DNA of 64,000 nucleotides from Kineosporia babensis. Its GTDB lineage: Bacteria; Actinomycetota; Actinomycetes; Actinomycetales; Kineosporiaceae. The notes below the pieces were generated by a model, which was not told the origin of the DNA, did no database searches, and saw only the letters and a program-made list of their open reading frames with translations. The stretch is from assembly GCF_021129305.1 (NCBI RefSeq), contig NZ_JAJOMB010000006.1, positions 310,001 through 374,000 on the forward strand. Direction: 5' to 3'. Numbering within the stretch: the stretch's first letter is position 1; the number at the start of each line of letters is the position of its first letter. Below are positions 1 to 9,252 of this stretch, piece after piece. Made by a program: the position numbers and the translations under genes.

Positions 1-2
1 TC

Positions 3-1820
3 ACCGCGGCGCTGACCGACCGGGCCCGGGAGATGCAGGACGAGCTGGCCGAGCTGCGACTGCGGCTGCATCGGGAGATACCCCGGATGGTCGGCGATTT
101 CGAGCCTCGCCGGGCCATCACCGAACTGCTGGGCGAGCTCGACGTGTTCCGGGTGCAGCGGGTGGCGGCCGGTCATCCCCGGCTGGCGGCGGAGATGGAC
201 AAGCGGGGCGCCGAGGGGATGATGACGCTGCGGGTGGCCGAGCCGCCGCGCGCGGACCTGATGGAGACACCACCGCCGATCCCGCCTCTGCACGACCGGT
301 TCCTGAGCCGCGTGAAGTGGGACGACGAGGAGCCGGTGGCCGCGCGCGAGGCCCAGGACCAGTGGTTCGCCTGGCGCACGCGCACCATCTGGAGCGCCAT
401 CTGGAAGGAGTTCCGGCCGCAGTGGTCGATCACCTGGTCCACCGCCGCCACCCCGCTCAAGGGCATCACCGACGAGCTGTGGCGCCAGGCCCAGGCCGAC
501 GAGCAGCGCTTCCAGGCCCGGGCCGAGAGCCTGGCCCGCACCCGGGTCGGGGTCTCGTACCTGCTGCCGCCCAACGGCGATCTGGAGCGCTTCTACGTCC
601 GGGTCCGGCAGAACATGATCGACACCCGGGTGGACGACGGTCTGCTGCGCCCGGCCGCCCGCGAGGCCGAGCTGATCACCCAGCTGATCGGCGCCGAGGG
701 CTGGCGCCAGGCCTACGACAAGACCCGCGACCAGAGCGCCGAGCAGATCGTCCTGCAACTGCGCGGGCGGGTGAAGGCCGAGGTCAAGAAGTTCTTCCGG
801 GCCCGCCCACGGGGCCGGCAGCCGCTGCTGGCGCCGATCAGCGAGCGCTTGGCGGCCGCGGCCGGGGTCGCCCCGGGCGGGCAGTCGCTGCCGGAGGAGG
901 ACATCGCCGACTTCCAGGCCAAGCTGGCCGGTCTGGTGCCCGGCGCCTTCAACCCGCAGGGCCCGGCCGGGCGGCCGGTGAAGGTGCTGATCTCCTACCC
1001 GGCCGCGGCCAAGAACGAGCAGATCGAGCAGTACCTGCGCGGTCAGGTGTTCCTGCCGGAGGGGGCCAAGGTCCAGCCCGAGTTCCGGCGCACCTCGGCC
1101 GAGACCATCTCGGTGGTGTTGTTCCGCACCGCGATGGGGGTCACCGAGGTCCGTGAAGTACGGGAGGTCCTGCGTACCTGGGCCGGAGCCCAGCACCGGG
1201 AGCAGCCCCGCGACTTCCTGAAGTGGCGCCAGCGCACCGGGTTCGACTTCTCCTACCTCGCCACCCGGGAGAAGCACCGGGTGATGATCCTGCACCGGAT
1301 CCTCAACGCGATGTGGAACGGGCGGGTGCGCACCAGCGGTGATCCGCGATCGCCCGAGGAGGTCAGCATCGAGATGGACGGCGGCACGACGATGATCCTG
1401 CCGCTCAAGCCGCTGGACCGGGCCTCCTCCTGGGCCAGCCTGCTGCGGGCCTACGAGGTGTGGACCCTGGACGACGACGCGGTCCGCAGCCGCTTCTGCG
1501 ACCAGCTGATGAACGAGTTGCCCAACGGCATCTCGGCCCGGCCGGACAAGCCCAGCGACCTGTACCTGACCTTCCGGGACGTCTCGCTCTCGCAGCCGGA
1601 CCTGATCACCGAGCAGCGCGAGAAGCTGCCGGCCGGCAGCCGGGGGATGGCCGACAGCGCCCTGAGCTTCTGGCAGAACACGCTCAAAGCCGCTCTGGAC
1701 ACGCCGTTCCGGGGCGTCGCCTCCCCGGTCCGGGACACCCTGCGGCATCTGGAGGACTCCTTCGCCGACCGCGACGAGGCGGGCCCGCGGCCCGAGCAGG
1801 ACGGGAGCCTGAAGTGGTGA
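3..1820 (+). CDS. Large cytoplasmic protein of the CHAT/GTPase operon, 5' partial
   Basis: The frame is open from the left edge, so only about the last 605 residues are visible and the true start lies outside the window. The visible part is hydrophilic, rich in Arg, Trp and acidic residues, with no membrane segment or signal peptide. I recognise no catalytic motif. The tail (for example the stretch around VVLFRTAMGVTEV, near 1113) recalls, from memory only, the C-terminal half of long bacterial tubulin-like proteins that sit next to TRAFAC-type GTPases in actinomycetes; the diagnostic N-terminal GTP-binding part would be upstream and cannot be checked here. It ends in a GTGA overlap with the next gene, so it is the first visible member of a translationally coupled operon running to 12612. 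Confidence 0.6.
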   Translation, partial: TAALTDRAREMQDELAELRLRLHREIPRMVGDFEPRRAITELLGELDVFRVQRVAAGHPRLAAEMDKRGAEGMMTLRVAEPPRADLMETPPPIPPLHDRFLSRVKWDDEEPVAAREAQDQWFAWRTRTIWSAIWKEFRPQWSITWSTAATPLKGITDELWRQAQADEQRFQARAESLARTRVGVSYLLPPNGDLERFYVRVRQNMIDTRVDDGLLRPAAREAELITQLIGAEGWRQAYDKTRDQSAEQIVLQLRGRVKAEVKKFFRARPRGRQPLLAPISERLAAAAGVAPGGQSLPEEDIADFQAKLAGLVPGAFNPQGPAGRPVKVLISYPAAAKNEQIEQYLRGQVFLPEGAKVQPEFRRTSAETISVVLFRTAMGVTEVREVREVLRTWAGAQHREQPRDFLKWRQRTGFDFSYLATREKHRVMILHRILNAMWNGRVRTSGDPRSPEEVSIEMDGGTTMILPLKPLDRASSWASLLRAYEVWTLDDDAVRSRFCDQLMNELPNGISARPDKPSDLYLTFRDVSLSQPDLITEQREKLPAGSRGMADSALSFWQNTLKAALDTPFRGVASPVRDTLRHLEDSFADRDEAGPRPEQDGSLKW

Positions 1821-4045
1821 GCATGCCGCTGGAGACACTGGAAGCGGTTCCCGGCCGGGTGGTGGTCCTGGACCTTCAGGGCACCTCGGCCGAGGCGGCC
1901 ACGGCCCGGGCCCGGGAGATCCTGGCCGACCGGGCCGGCGGTGATCTGGCCCGGATGGTGGTCCTGGACAGTGCCGCCGCGCTGTTCGCTCATCACGAGA
2001 CCTACCAGGAACTGCGCGGCTCGCAACGGATCGCGACCCTGCTGTGCGTGGCGGTCGGCCCCCATGGGGACCCGGACGACCCGACGGAGTCGCGGTTCAA
2101 GGTGCCGGCCACGATCGGGGCCGGGGACGGCTCGGCGGCGGTGCTGTGGGTCGGTGACCCGGCCGGAGTGCGCTGGCGGCCGCTCGCCTCGTCCGCCGCG
2201 CTCACCCGTCCCGATCAGGACGGGCGGGCGGGCCTCGGTCAGCTGATCGACCTGCTGTCGGTCGAGGCGATCTACGACCGGGTGGCGGCCCTGTCGCGTG
2301 ACGTGCGGGGCGGGGTGGCCAGTCCCGGGCTGCAACTGGCCGGGGGTGACGCGGACCCGGCGCTGGGCCTCTCGGCGCTGGCCACCGTCCTCGAAACGGT
2401 CAGCCGGCCCGGTTCGTACGCCCAGAGCGATCGGCCCCATGCCCGCGACTTCCTGGCCGCTGTGCTGGGCCCGGACACCGCGAGCACCCCGGACTGGCCG
2501 CGCCTGGCAGTCCGCGGCGCAGCCCTGGCCGAGACCGAGGCAGCCGCCCGCTCCGCCGGTGAGCAGGCCATCGAGGCCATGGCCCTGGTCCGGGGAATGT
2601 CCCTGCCGATCAGCGGGCCGGGACTGGTGAGGGCCGCCGGTGAGCAGGTGGCCGAGGCCGGTGAACGACTGGCCGAACTGCAGGCCCTGACCGGCCATCT
2701 GACCAGGGTGGTGGGACCGGCCGAGCAGCAGGCCGCGGCCGGGCGCACCGGGCTGCGTCCCCCACCGCCGAGCGTCGCCGGCCGGACCGCGCTCGGGCGC
2801 AGCGTCGGTGCGCTGGTCGACGGGCTGCTGGCCGACGGCTGCTCCCTGGCCGATGCGCAGGAACAACTCTCGCTGCTGGAGTCGAAGCTGCGGCCACCGA
2901 CCCCGAAGGAGTACCAGAACCGGATGGCCCGGCTGTGCCCGCCGGCCCTGATCGACCGGCTGGTCCGGCCACCGGCCTTTCCCACGCCGCAGTGGTGGCT
3001 GCCACTGGGCGGGCTGGCCGCCATGGCTCTGGCCGCGATCGGCGGCACCGTGTGGCTCCTGCCCGCCCTGGCCGTGCTCGTGCTCTGGATCGCCGCTGCC
3101 GCGGTGGCCTGGAGCACCCCCGGCATCGCCCTCTGGGACCGGGTGGCCGGGATCGCCGTGGCCGACGGGGCCGCGGTACTGGGTCTGGCCGCCGGCATAG
3201 GCCTGGCCAATCTGCTCGCCGGCCGTCTGGACTCCGGCCAGCAGGTGATGCTCGGCCTGGCCGGGCTGCTGGCCGGGGCGCTGCTGATCCCGCTCGTCGT
3301 CCTGCTCTCCTGGCAGCAGCGGGCCGCGATCTGGCAGGAAGAGGTGCCGGAAGAGCGCGGGCCGGGCGCGGTGGACGGGCTCAAGGGCCTGATCGCCGGG
3401 ATGGTGGGGGAGTGGTCGCGCACCCCGGCCCGGGACGAGGCCGGCGATGCCCTGCGGTGTGGGCGAGCCACCCTCGACGGCCTCCTGAACGCGATCGCCG
3501 ACCAGCCGGCACCGCCGCCGAATCACGTCCAGAGCGAGCCCGGGCAGGCCGCTTTCACCCAGCAGGTGATCCACCACCAGTTCCTGGACGTGCAACGACG
3601 GCTGCTGAGCCGACGCTGGGCCGAGCTGACCAGCCTCCCCCCGATCGAGCACCAGCGTCTGGCCCGCGAAGCCCTGCACGAGAAGCTGTCCCAGTGGCAG
3701 GAGCGGCTCAGCAGCCACGACCCGCTGGGCCCACTGGACTTCGCGGTCACCACCGACCCGGTGCCCGCGCCACCGGAACCGGATGTCGGCGACTACCTCT
3801 CCCGGACCACCGCAGCCCCGGCCGACGGTGACATGTGGCAGCTCACCGCCCCAGCTGACCTCGCGGTCCTCGACCTGGCTCCGGAGCGGATGCAGGTGGC
3901 CCGGTTCGCCCCCTCGGCCTTCCGCAAGGCAGCCGACCAGCTGCCCCCGGGCGTCACCTGGTCCGAGGGGAACCTGCGCGCGGGTGCCCTGCGGCTGATC
4001 CCGGTCCGCCCCGAGTTCGTCGTGAAGCTCTGGGGGCAAGCGTGA
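1817..4045 (+). CDS. Polytopic membrane protein of the CHAT/GTPase operon
   Basis: About 742 residues. The GTG at 1817 overlaps the previous stop by four bases (GTGA) and has GGGAG nine bases upstream; the in-frame ATG at 1823 is the alternative. Residues 1-390 form a soluble Ala/Leu/Gly-rich region, helical in character (motif QEQLSLLESKLRPP before the membrane). Roughly residues 393-510 hold four or five hydrophobic segments (starting WWLPLGGLAAMALAAIGG). The C-terminal 230 residues are again soluble. No family is recognised. As the only multi-pass protein of the operon it probably anchors the complex at the cytoplasmic membrane; this is inference from order and topology. It overlaps the next gene by GTGA. 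Confidence 0.75.
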   Translation: MSMPLETLEAVPGRVVVLDLQGTSAEAATARAREILADRAGGDLARMVVLDSAAALFAHHETYQELRGSQRIATLLCVAVGPHGDPDDPTESRFKVPATIGAGDGSAAVLWVGDPAGVRWRPLASSAALTRPDQDGRAGLGQLIDLLSVEAIYDRVAALSRDVRGGVASPGLQLAGGDADPALGLSALATVLETVSRPGSYAQSDRPHARDFLAAVLGPDTASTPDWPRLAVRGAALAETEAAARSAGEQAIEAMALVRGMSLPISGPGLVRAAGEQVAEAGERLAELQALTGHLTRVVGPAEQQAAAGRTGLRPPPPSVAGRTALGRSVGALVDGLLADGCSLADAQEQLSLLESKLRPPTPKEYQNRMARLCPPALIDRLVRPPAFPTPQWWLPLGGLAAMALAAIGGTVWLLPALAVLVLWIAAAAVAWSTPGIALWDRVAGIAVADGAAVLGLAAGIGLANLLAGRLDSGQQVMLGLAGLLAGALLIPLVVLLSWQQRAAIWQEEVPEERGPGAVDGLKGLIAGMVGEWSRTPARDEAGDALRCGRATLDGLLNAIADQPAPPPNHVQSEPGQAAFTQQVIHHQFLDVQRRLLSRRWAELTSLPPIEHQRLAREALHEKLSQWQERLSSHDPLGPLDFAVTTDPVPAPPEPDVGDYLSRTTAAPADGDMWQLTAPADLAVLDLAPERMQVARFAPSAFRKAADQLPPGVTWSEGNLRAGALRLIPVRPEFVVKLWGQA

Positions 4046-5046
4046 AACACAGCGAGGAGAAACTGGAGTACCGAGGCCCGGGCGGCGCCGACATCACGGC
4101 CGAGGTCGTGCACCGGCATCCGGACCCCGACCCTGGCCATCTGCCCGCCGGGGTCGACGCCGAGATCGTCCGGGTCCACGTCGACGGCGACCTCATCGAC
4201 CTGCACCGCCTCACCGTCGTCTCGGAGAAGCACGCCGACCCGGCCGTGCGCGCCCAGGCCTACGCCCAGCTCGACGCCGAACTGCTGGCCGGGATCCGGC
4301 TGCTGCGACGCGGGCACCCGGTCCCCGGCCCGCGCTCGCTGAGCCGTCTGGTCGGACGCGAGCGCCCGGACAGCCTCCCGTTCGTCCTGCTGGCTGCCCG
4401 TCGGGGAGTTCCGGTGGCCGAAGCCGCCGGCAATCTCCTGCGCGAAGAAGAAAGCCATTTCACCGCAGCCCTACTCGGGGCCTACCGCTGGATGACGGCG
4501 GCCGGGTTGTCGCACCGGGCACTCACGGCCCACAGCGTGCGCTGGGACTCCACCACCCGCACCGTCCAGATGGAGCACTTCTTCGCCAGCGGCCTGATCG
4601 ACACCCCGCGCCCCCGCCCGGCCGGCCTGATCTCGCTGCCCCCCAACGTCAACCCGGATGCCCCGGCCGGATGGATCCTCGACCGGGACGACGCCCGCGC
4701 CGTCGCCGAACTGCTCTTCCTGGCCCTGACCGGCCGTCGTGCCTCCAACCCGGAACTGGCGCGCCGGCCGGACCTGGACCAGGCACTCGAGAACGCCTTC
4801 CACCCCGATCCACGGCAACGGCCGACTCCTCGTGACTTGCTCGAGCGGTTTCGCGTCCCCGAACCGCTGGGTCCTCCGCCGAACAACGACATGGGCGAGG
4901 GCATGGCCGATTTCGAGCGAGAGCGACTGCGCAAGCACCCGGCTGCGGTCGGCGCCGCTGCGGCTGAGCCGCACCGGGCCAGTCCTTCGGGTGGGCGTGG
5001 CTTCTTCCGGCGACGCGGGCGCCTCGAGCACGACAGGAGCCAGTGA
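4042..5046 (+). CDS. Pseudokinase-like protein of the CHAT/GTPase operon
   Basis: 334 residues, GTG start in a GTGA overlap. The middle and C-terminal parts follow the plan of a protein-kinase C-lobe: a catalytic-loop-like HRALTAHSV (residues 158-166), a beta strand ending HFF (179-181) at the DFG position, a helix starting DRDDARAVAELLFLALTGR, and a final segment FHPDPRQRPTPRDLLERF typical of kinase subdomain XI. The key residues are lost: HRD Asp is Ala160, the Lys is Thr162, the Asn is Ser165 and DFG has become HFF. I therefore call it catalytically dead and probably a scaffold or nucleotide/ligand sensor. The C-terminal 60 residues are basic and low complexity. Fold assignment is by motif reading and would need a profile search. 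Confidence 0.65.
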   Translation: MKHSEEKLEYRGPGGADITAEVVHRHPDPDPGHLPAGVDAEIVRVHVDGDLIDLHRLTVVSEKHADPAVRAQAYAQLDAELLAGIRLLRRGHPVPGPRSLSRLVGRERPDSLPFVLLAARRGVPVAEAAGNLLREEESHFTAALLGAYRWMTAAGLSHRALTAHSVRWDSTTRTVQMEHFFASGLIDTPRPRPAGLISLPPNVNPDAPAGWILDRDDARAVAELLFLALTGRRASNPELARRPDLDQALENAFHPDPRQRPTPRDLLERFRVPEPLGPPPNNDMGEGMADFERERLRKHPAAVGAAAAEPHRASPSGGRGFFRRRGRLEHDRSQ

Positions 5047-6059
5047 TGACCGAAAACCACTCCGGCGCCGAGCCGATCCTGTGCTACCACTGCCTCAACC
5101 CGATCGACTGGGCGACCCAGCAGCCGTTCCGCTACGACCCGGCCCAGGAGAGCTGGGTACCGGTCCCACCCGCGCACGAGACCTCGGCGCAGGCCTGGGC
5201 CCACGGCACGGTGAACGCGATCATCTACTGTCCGCACGAGCAGTGCCGCCAGCAGCTGCCGTTCAAGTACGGCCAGCACGGCCCGCCGGTGATCATCGGC
5301 TTCGTCGGCGAGACCGCCAGCGGCAAGACCCATCTGATCAGCGCGATGATCCAGGCGATCGAGGCCCAGGGCCTGGCCGGCCTGAAGGTGCAGTGGGTGG
5401 ACGGCTCCCGGCACAACAAGGTCAAGGACTCCGCCATCCGGAAACTGTTCGGCGAGCGGGTCCCGCTGCCCCGGACCGAGCGCAGCATCGTCGAGTTCAC
5501 CGACGCCTTCATCGCCCAGGAGACGAACCGGCCCGCCCGGGTGGTCGCGCTCTTCGACGTCTCCGGGGAGGACCTGGTCTCGGCCGAGGACACCCGGCGC
5601 TTCCTGTTCGGGGCCGACGCCCTGATCTTCGTCGCCGACCCCAAACTCCTCGGGATGTTCGGCGACCGGGCCATCGCCACCGTCCTGAACGTCCTGCCCG
5701 CGCACCAGCTGGACCGGATGGCCAGCGCCGTCGTCCTGAACAAGGCGGACCTGCTGCAGTTCGACTTCCCGATCGACCTGTGGCTGCGCCGCCCGGTCGG
5801 CCTGGACCCCCGGGCCGTGCTCCAGGAGAGCCGGGACGTGTACGCCTACCTGCACAGCCGCGGCGCCCAGGCCTGGAACCGCCCCTACCAGGTGATGCCG
5901 AGATCCACCCTGCACGTGGCCTCGGCCACCGGCGGCGACACCGTCGGGAACCAGTTCGTGCGGGGCGTGAATCCCCGCCGGGTCCTCGGCCCGCTCCTGG
6001 CCACGCTGGCGATGACCGGCGTGATCACCTCCGCCCCGGCCCAAGAGATCGGGATCTGA
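5046..6059 (+). CDS. Zinc-ribbon TRAFAC-type GTPase
   Basis: 337 residues; the ATG overlaps the previous stop by one base (a GTG at 5043 is equally possible). The N-terminus has a zinc-ribbon: CYHC (C13, C16) and CPHEQC (C62, C67). A P-loop GETASGKT follows at residues 88-95, a G3-like DVSGED with D171, and a G4 NKAD at 232-235. This layout matches the TRAFAC-like GTPases of predicted actinobacterial conflict systems (the DO-GTPase type, recalled rather than searched). It should bind and hydrolyse GTP in the cytoplasm and act as the operon's switch. The C-terminal 40 residues include a hydrophobic helix (VLGPLLATLAMTGVI), perhaps a membrane or partner contact. Overlaps the next gene by one base. 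Confidence 0.85.
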   Translation: MTENHSGAEPILCYHCLNPIDWATQQPFRYDPAQESWVPVPPAHETSAQAWAHGTVNAIIYCPHEQCRQQLPFKYGQHGPPVIIGFVGETASGKTHLISAMIQAIEAQGLAGLKVQWVDGSRHNKVKDSAIRKLFGERVPLPRTERSIVEFTDAFIAQETNRPARVVALFDVSGEDLVSAEDTRRFLFGADALIFVADPKLLGMFGDRAIATVLNVLPAHQLDRMASAVVLNKADLLQFDFPIDLWLRRPVGLDPRAVLQESRDVYAYLHSRGAQAWNRPYQVMPRSTLHVASATGGDTVGNQFVRGVNPRRVLGPLLATLAMTGVITSAPAQEIGI

Positions 6060-8086
6060 TGGCTCAGCACGGTATCGAGGTGGCCGCCCACCAGATCGAG
6101 TTCCAGTGGCGAAGGACTCACGGGTTCAACGCTGTCGCCGCGTCCCTCAACGATGAGCAGGAATACGACGCCATCCGCAAATCGCTGGTCAGCGTGGCCG
6201 AAACTCCTCAGGGGCAGCGGCTCTCCCGCCAGGCCTCCAGCGTGGTGCTACAGGTGACACCGGTCCGCCGGGCGGTGATCTACCGGCAGTACAACGAACG
6301 GCCCGGTGAGGGGGACCGGGCCGAGATGTCAGCCCGGGCTCTGGTCACTGGCCGGGTCCTGAACGAGGGCGGCGGTACCGGCCTCCTGATGGCTCTGGGC
6401 CTCTTGGCCGGCGGAACCAGCATCATCGGCGCAACAGATTCTCGGCACGAAGGCTCTGCCCTGCCACCGGTGACCCCTGAGCAAGTACAACTGTCTCATC
6501 AATACGCCAGGAACATCATTTCCCGAGAAGGGGATGCCCTGGGATACCCGGCGTCCTGGCGCCGTCCGCTCATCACCATGCTCCTGGACGAAACCTCCGA
6601 GCGCCTGTGGATCGCCGCGCCGCCCGAGCACGAACTGGTCGGTCAGCCCGGGAACTGGCAGGCCCGGCTCATGGCCGATGTCCTCTGGGTCGTCTTCCCG
6701 ATCCTGTCCGCGCTCCCGGCCGACAAACCCGGCTGGGCCTACTCCTTCTCGTCGTACGAGGACCAGCGGACCGATCGCAGCAACACCGGCCTGCCGAGGG
6801 TGATCTTTCTGGGCCCGCCCGACCCGAACGCCCCGGGCGCCTTCGCTCAGCTGCCTGGCAGACGGCTGAAGCTGGAGCGGGCCGGGCAGCCGCCCGGGTC
6901 CAGTGAACCCATCTGGTCCAGGATCGCGCCGAAGCTGGTCCTGGCGATGGACCGGTACGGGCCCGACCGGCTGTCGAAGACTCTCCAGGAAAACATGGTT
7001 CCGACCCCTGGGAAGACCGCCCTGTGGACGGCGGAAAGAGTGCTGGACGAGCTCCTGCAATCGCACCCGAGCGCGGACGAGCCTCCGTATCAGGAACCGC
7101 CGAACAGCGCCGGCCCGAGTCCCTACCAGAATCCCACCCAGGACGAGGACACGCCGGTGACCGCCGCGGCCGAACCTCGGGACGCCTATGCGGCCCCGCC
7201 CTCTTTCGTCCCGACCAGATCCGAGGATCGCATGCCAGCAACTGACACCCGTCGTCCGGCCCTGGCCGGTCCAGACGACCGGCTCGCTCGCAAGGTGGAG
7301 ACAGCGCCGCCCGGGGATGCCTTGGCCACGCTGATGGACTACTCCGGGGAGTACGTCGAGAAGGCCTGGGAACAGCACGGACGGCAGGCCCCGCGCCAAC
7401 TGACCGCAGTGGCCAACCGGCTGCTGGTACCGAGATTGTCCGACGCACACTCCCGGGGGCCGGTGATGGCCTGGCTGGCCCGCCCGGCCACCCCGGCAGC
7501 GCTGGTCCGGGCGATCGACGACACCGGAATCCGGGATCCTGAGCGCAGTCTGCTGAACGATGACGACATCAGGTCTCTGGACCAGGACCTCGAGCGCGCT
7601 CTGGGACGCCGGTGGTTTCGTGAGCACGCAATCTTCACCAGCGATCAGTCTTCCGACCGTTCGGGACTCCAGGGGAGCAGCAATCGCAGAAGGAATCTTC
7701 CCCGGTATCTGGTGCCCTTTCAGGGCGCAGTCTCCGGCCTGCTGGCCAGCCTCCTGCTCTGGGCGATCGCGCTGCTGGCCGTGATCGTCCTCTATCAGAC
7801 GTTCACCGGTGATGTCGCGCAGCCGACCGGGCCCGATCCGGCACAGGTGACGTTGCAGCAGGAACTGGATCAGCAGAAGGCCGAGTTGGCCCAGCGCGAG
7901 AGGGATGCCCAGACGCAGAAAGAAGGACTGGATCAGCGGCAGGAAACACTGGACGAGAGGCAGGAGGAGCTCAACGGCCGGATCCAGGATGTGACGGACC
8001 GCGAGAATGCGGTTCAGGAAAAGGAAGAAGCCCTGCAGAGTCAGACGTCGCAGAACGACTCACCCGCACCCACGGACACCAATTAG
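6059..8086 (+). CDS. One-pass membrane coiled-coil protein of the CHAT/GTPase operon
   Basis: 675 residues. The ATG at 6059 shares its A with the GTPase stop. The open frame extends far upstream but only as antisense-like shadow over the GTPase gene, so this start is preferred. Residues 1-330 are a compact globular region of unknown family with a Gly-rich patch (LLMALGLLAGGTSIIGAT, about 106-123). A Pro/Ser/Glu-rich linker runs about 335-420, then a helical domain. One transmembrane helix lies near 555-580 (GLLASLLLWAIALLAVIVLY). After it comes a Gln/Glu/Arg-rich heptad-like coiled coil (about 600-660) and a short polar tail. Probably a membrane adaptor for the GTPase; function unknown. Confidence 0.75.
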   Translation: MAQHGIEVAAHQIEFQWRRTHGFNAVAASLNDEQEYDAIRKSLVSVAETPQGQRLSRQASSVVLQVTPVRRAVIYRQYNERPGEGDRAEMSARALVTGRVLNEGGGTGLLMALGLLAGGTSIIGATDSRHEGSALPPVTPEQVQLSHQYARNIISREGDALGYPASWRRPLITMLLDETSERLWIAAPPEHELVGQPGNWQARLMADVLWVVFPILSALPADKPGWAYSFSSYEDQRTDRSNTGLPRVIFLGPPDPNAPGAFAQLPGRRLKLERAGQPPGSSEPIWSRIAPKLVLAMDRYGPDRLSKTLQENMVPTPGKTALWTAERVLDELLQSHPSADEPPYQEPPNSAGPSPYQNPTQDEDTPVTAAAEPRDAYAAPPSFVPTRSEDRMPATDTRRPALAGPDDRLARKVETAPPGDALATLMDYSGEYVEKAWEQHGRQAPRQLTAVANRLLVPRLSDAHSRGPVMAWLARPATPAALVRAIDDTGIRDPERSLLNDDDIRSLDQDLERALGRRWFREHAIFTSDQSSDRSGLQGSSNRRRNLPRYLVPFQGAVSGLLASLLLWAIALLAVIVLYQTFTGDVAQPTGPDPAQVTLQQELDQQKAELAQRERDAQTQKEGLDQRQETLDERQEELNGRIQDVTDRENAVQEKEEALQSQTSQNDSPAPTDTN

Positions 8087-8109
8087 CCGGAACGGACCAC
8101 GGGGGAATC

Positions 8110-9237
8110 ATGTTCGAGACGGATGACATTCTCGCCCACCGCGAGCTGACCGGTCCCGGACACCAGGGCGACGGTGACCGGGGCCGGGCGCAGGTACCGA
8201 GCACGAGCATCACCTACCCGCGTCCGTTGCTCTACCGGTTGCCGCCATCGGAACTGCCGCCGGCGCTGCAGCGAAGGGTGGACGACCAGGGTGTCCAGTA
8301 CGTCGGGCTGATCCTCGCCTGCAGGCTCTCGGCGCCGGAGAAGCCCTGGACCTATGCGCGGGCCGGGCTGCAGGTGATCCTGAACAATGCTCGGGCCCGG
8401 GTTGTCTCGCTGAACGAAGGTGAATGGCCGGCGTCGGACGGTGCCGATCATTTCGGTCTGCTGACCCATGAGTTCGGGTGGATGTTCCGGCCTCACGAAA
8501 AGGAGGGCTGGAGCGACTACGTCAGGCAGGCCGTGGTGGAGGCTCCGGGCGAAGAGACCGAGGTGGGCGGGCGGCTGGAAGGGGAGGCGGTCCTGACCAA
8601 AGGTGTTGCCCGGCGTACGGTCCTGACCCAGGCGGGGGATCCGGTGACGTTCTGCGAGCCGATCTCGGGCGAGCAGCGCGAGGGCGCTACCAGGGTCGTC
8701 ATCACTCTGGACGTGGTCGGTTACAGCCGGCACCGCACGTCGGGGCAGGATGCTGTGCAGAAGCGGCTGTTGTGGGTGGCCGAAGAGGCCTTGAAACCGC
8801 TGGCGCTCGGCAATGTCTTCACTCAGGACGCGGGGGACGGCCTGCAGCTGGTTCTGCCGGCCGGCGCCGACGAATCCGTGGCGATACCGACCTTCTACCG
8901 CGCCCTGGTCGCTGCCCTGGATCAAGTGCACGCCGAGCTCGGTGAAGGCGAAAGCTTCCAGATCAGAATCGGTATGGCCCGGGGGCACACCGCTGCTGGA
9001 GTCACCGGCGTCCGTGGGCAGGCGGCGGTTCTGGCCGCCCGGCTGTGTGACTGCGCCCAGGCTCGGGAGGCGATCAGGGACTCGGGTGCCGACTTCGTCC
9101 TGACCGTTTCCGCCGAACTGTACGAGGACGTCGTCAAGCAGGCCGGTCGCCACCCGCGTCCGGCCTCCTTCACCCCGATCCGGGTCGTGGACGAGGGCAA
9201 GCACCTCGACGTCCAGGCCTGGCTCCACCGGCCCTGA
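8110..9237 (+). CDS. Class III nucleotidyl cyclase-like protein
   Basis: 375 residues, ATG with GGGGGA six bases upstream. Residues 1-190 are an N-terminal domain of unknown family. Residues about 193-335 read as a class III (adenylate/guanylate) cyclase homology domain: LDVVGYS carries the first metal Asp (D201), QDAGDGLQLVLP the second (D243, 42 residues later, close to the spacing in true cyclases), then IRIGMARG and AVLAARLCD at the usual place of the VNLAsRm helix. The transition-state Asn of that helix is replaced (Val-Leu-Ala-Ala-Arg), so activity is uncertain. It could make a cyclic or other nucleotide signal, or be a nucleotide-binding regulator of the neighbouring CHAT protease. Sixteen bases separate it from the CHAT gene. 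Confidence 0.7.
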   Translation: MFETDDILAHRELTGPGHQGDGDRGRAQVPSTSITYPRPLLYRLPPSELPPALQRRVDDQGVQYVGLILACRLSAPEKPWTYARAGLQVILNNARARVVSLNEGEWPASDGADHFGLLTHEFGWMFRPHEKEGWSDYVRQAVVEAPGEETEVGGRLEGEAVLTKGVARRTVLTQAGDPVTFCEPISGEQREGATRVVITLDVVGYSRHRTSGQDAVQKRLLWVAEEALKPLALGNVFTQDAGDGLQLVLPAGADESVAIPTFYRALVAALDQVHAELGEGESFQIRIGMARGHTAAGVTGVRGQAAVLAARLCDCAQAREAIRDSGADFVLTVSAELYEDVVKQAGRHPRPASFTPIRVVDEGKHLDVQAWLHRP

Positions 9238-9252
9238 AAGGTGGTTGCGTCC

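Noticed and set aside
1451-4039. 862-codon open frame on the minus strand opposite the membrane-protein gene
   Set aside because: Antisense shadow of a GC-rich gene: Gly/Arg/Gln/Pro composition, no domain, no ribosome site, and the forward frame has proper third-position bias and operon overlaps.
4739-6058. Upstream extension of the coiled-coil gene frame through the pseudokinase and GTPase genes
   Set aside because: This part reads as Arg/Ala/Pro-rich sequence antisymmetric to the GTPase frame; the ATG at 6059 overlapping the GTPase stop is the natural start.
9241-9252. GTG 9241 as start of the CHAT gene
   Set aside because: It lies within the ribosome binding site AAAGGTGG that serves ATG 9253.
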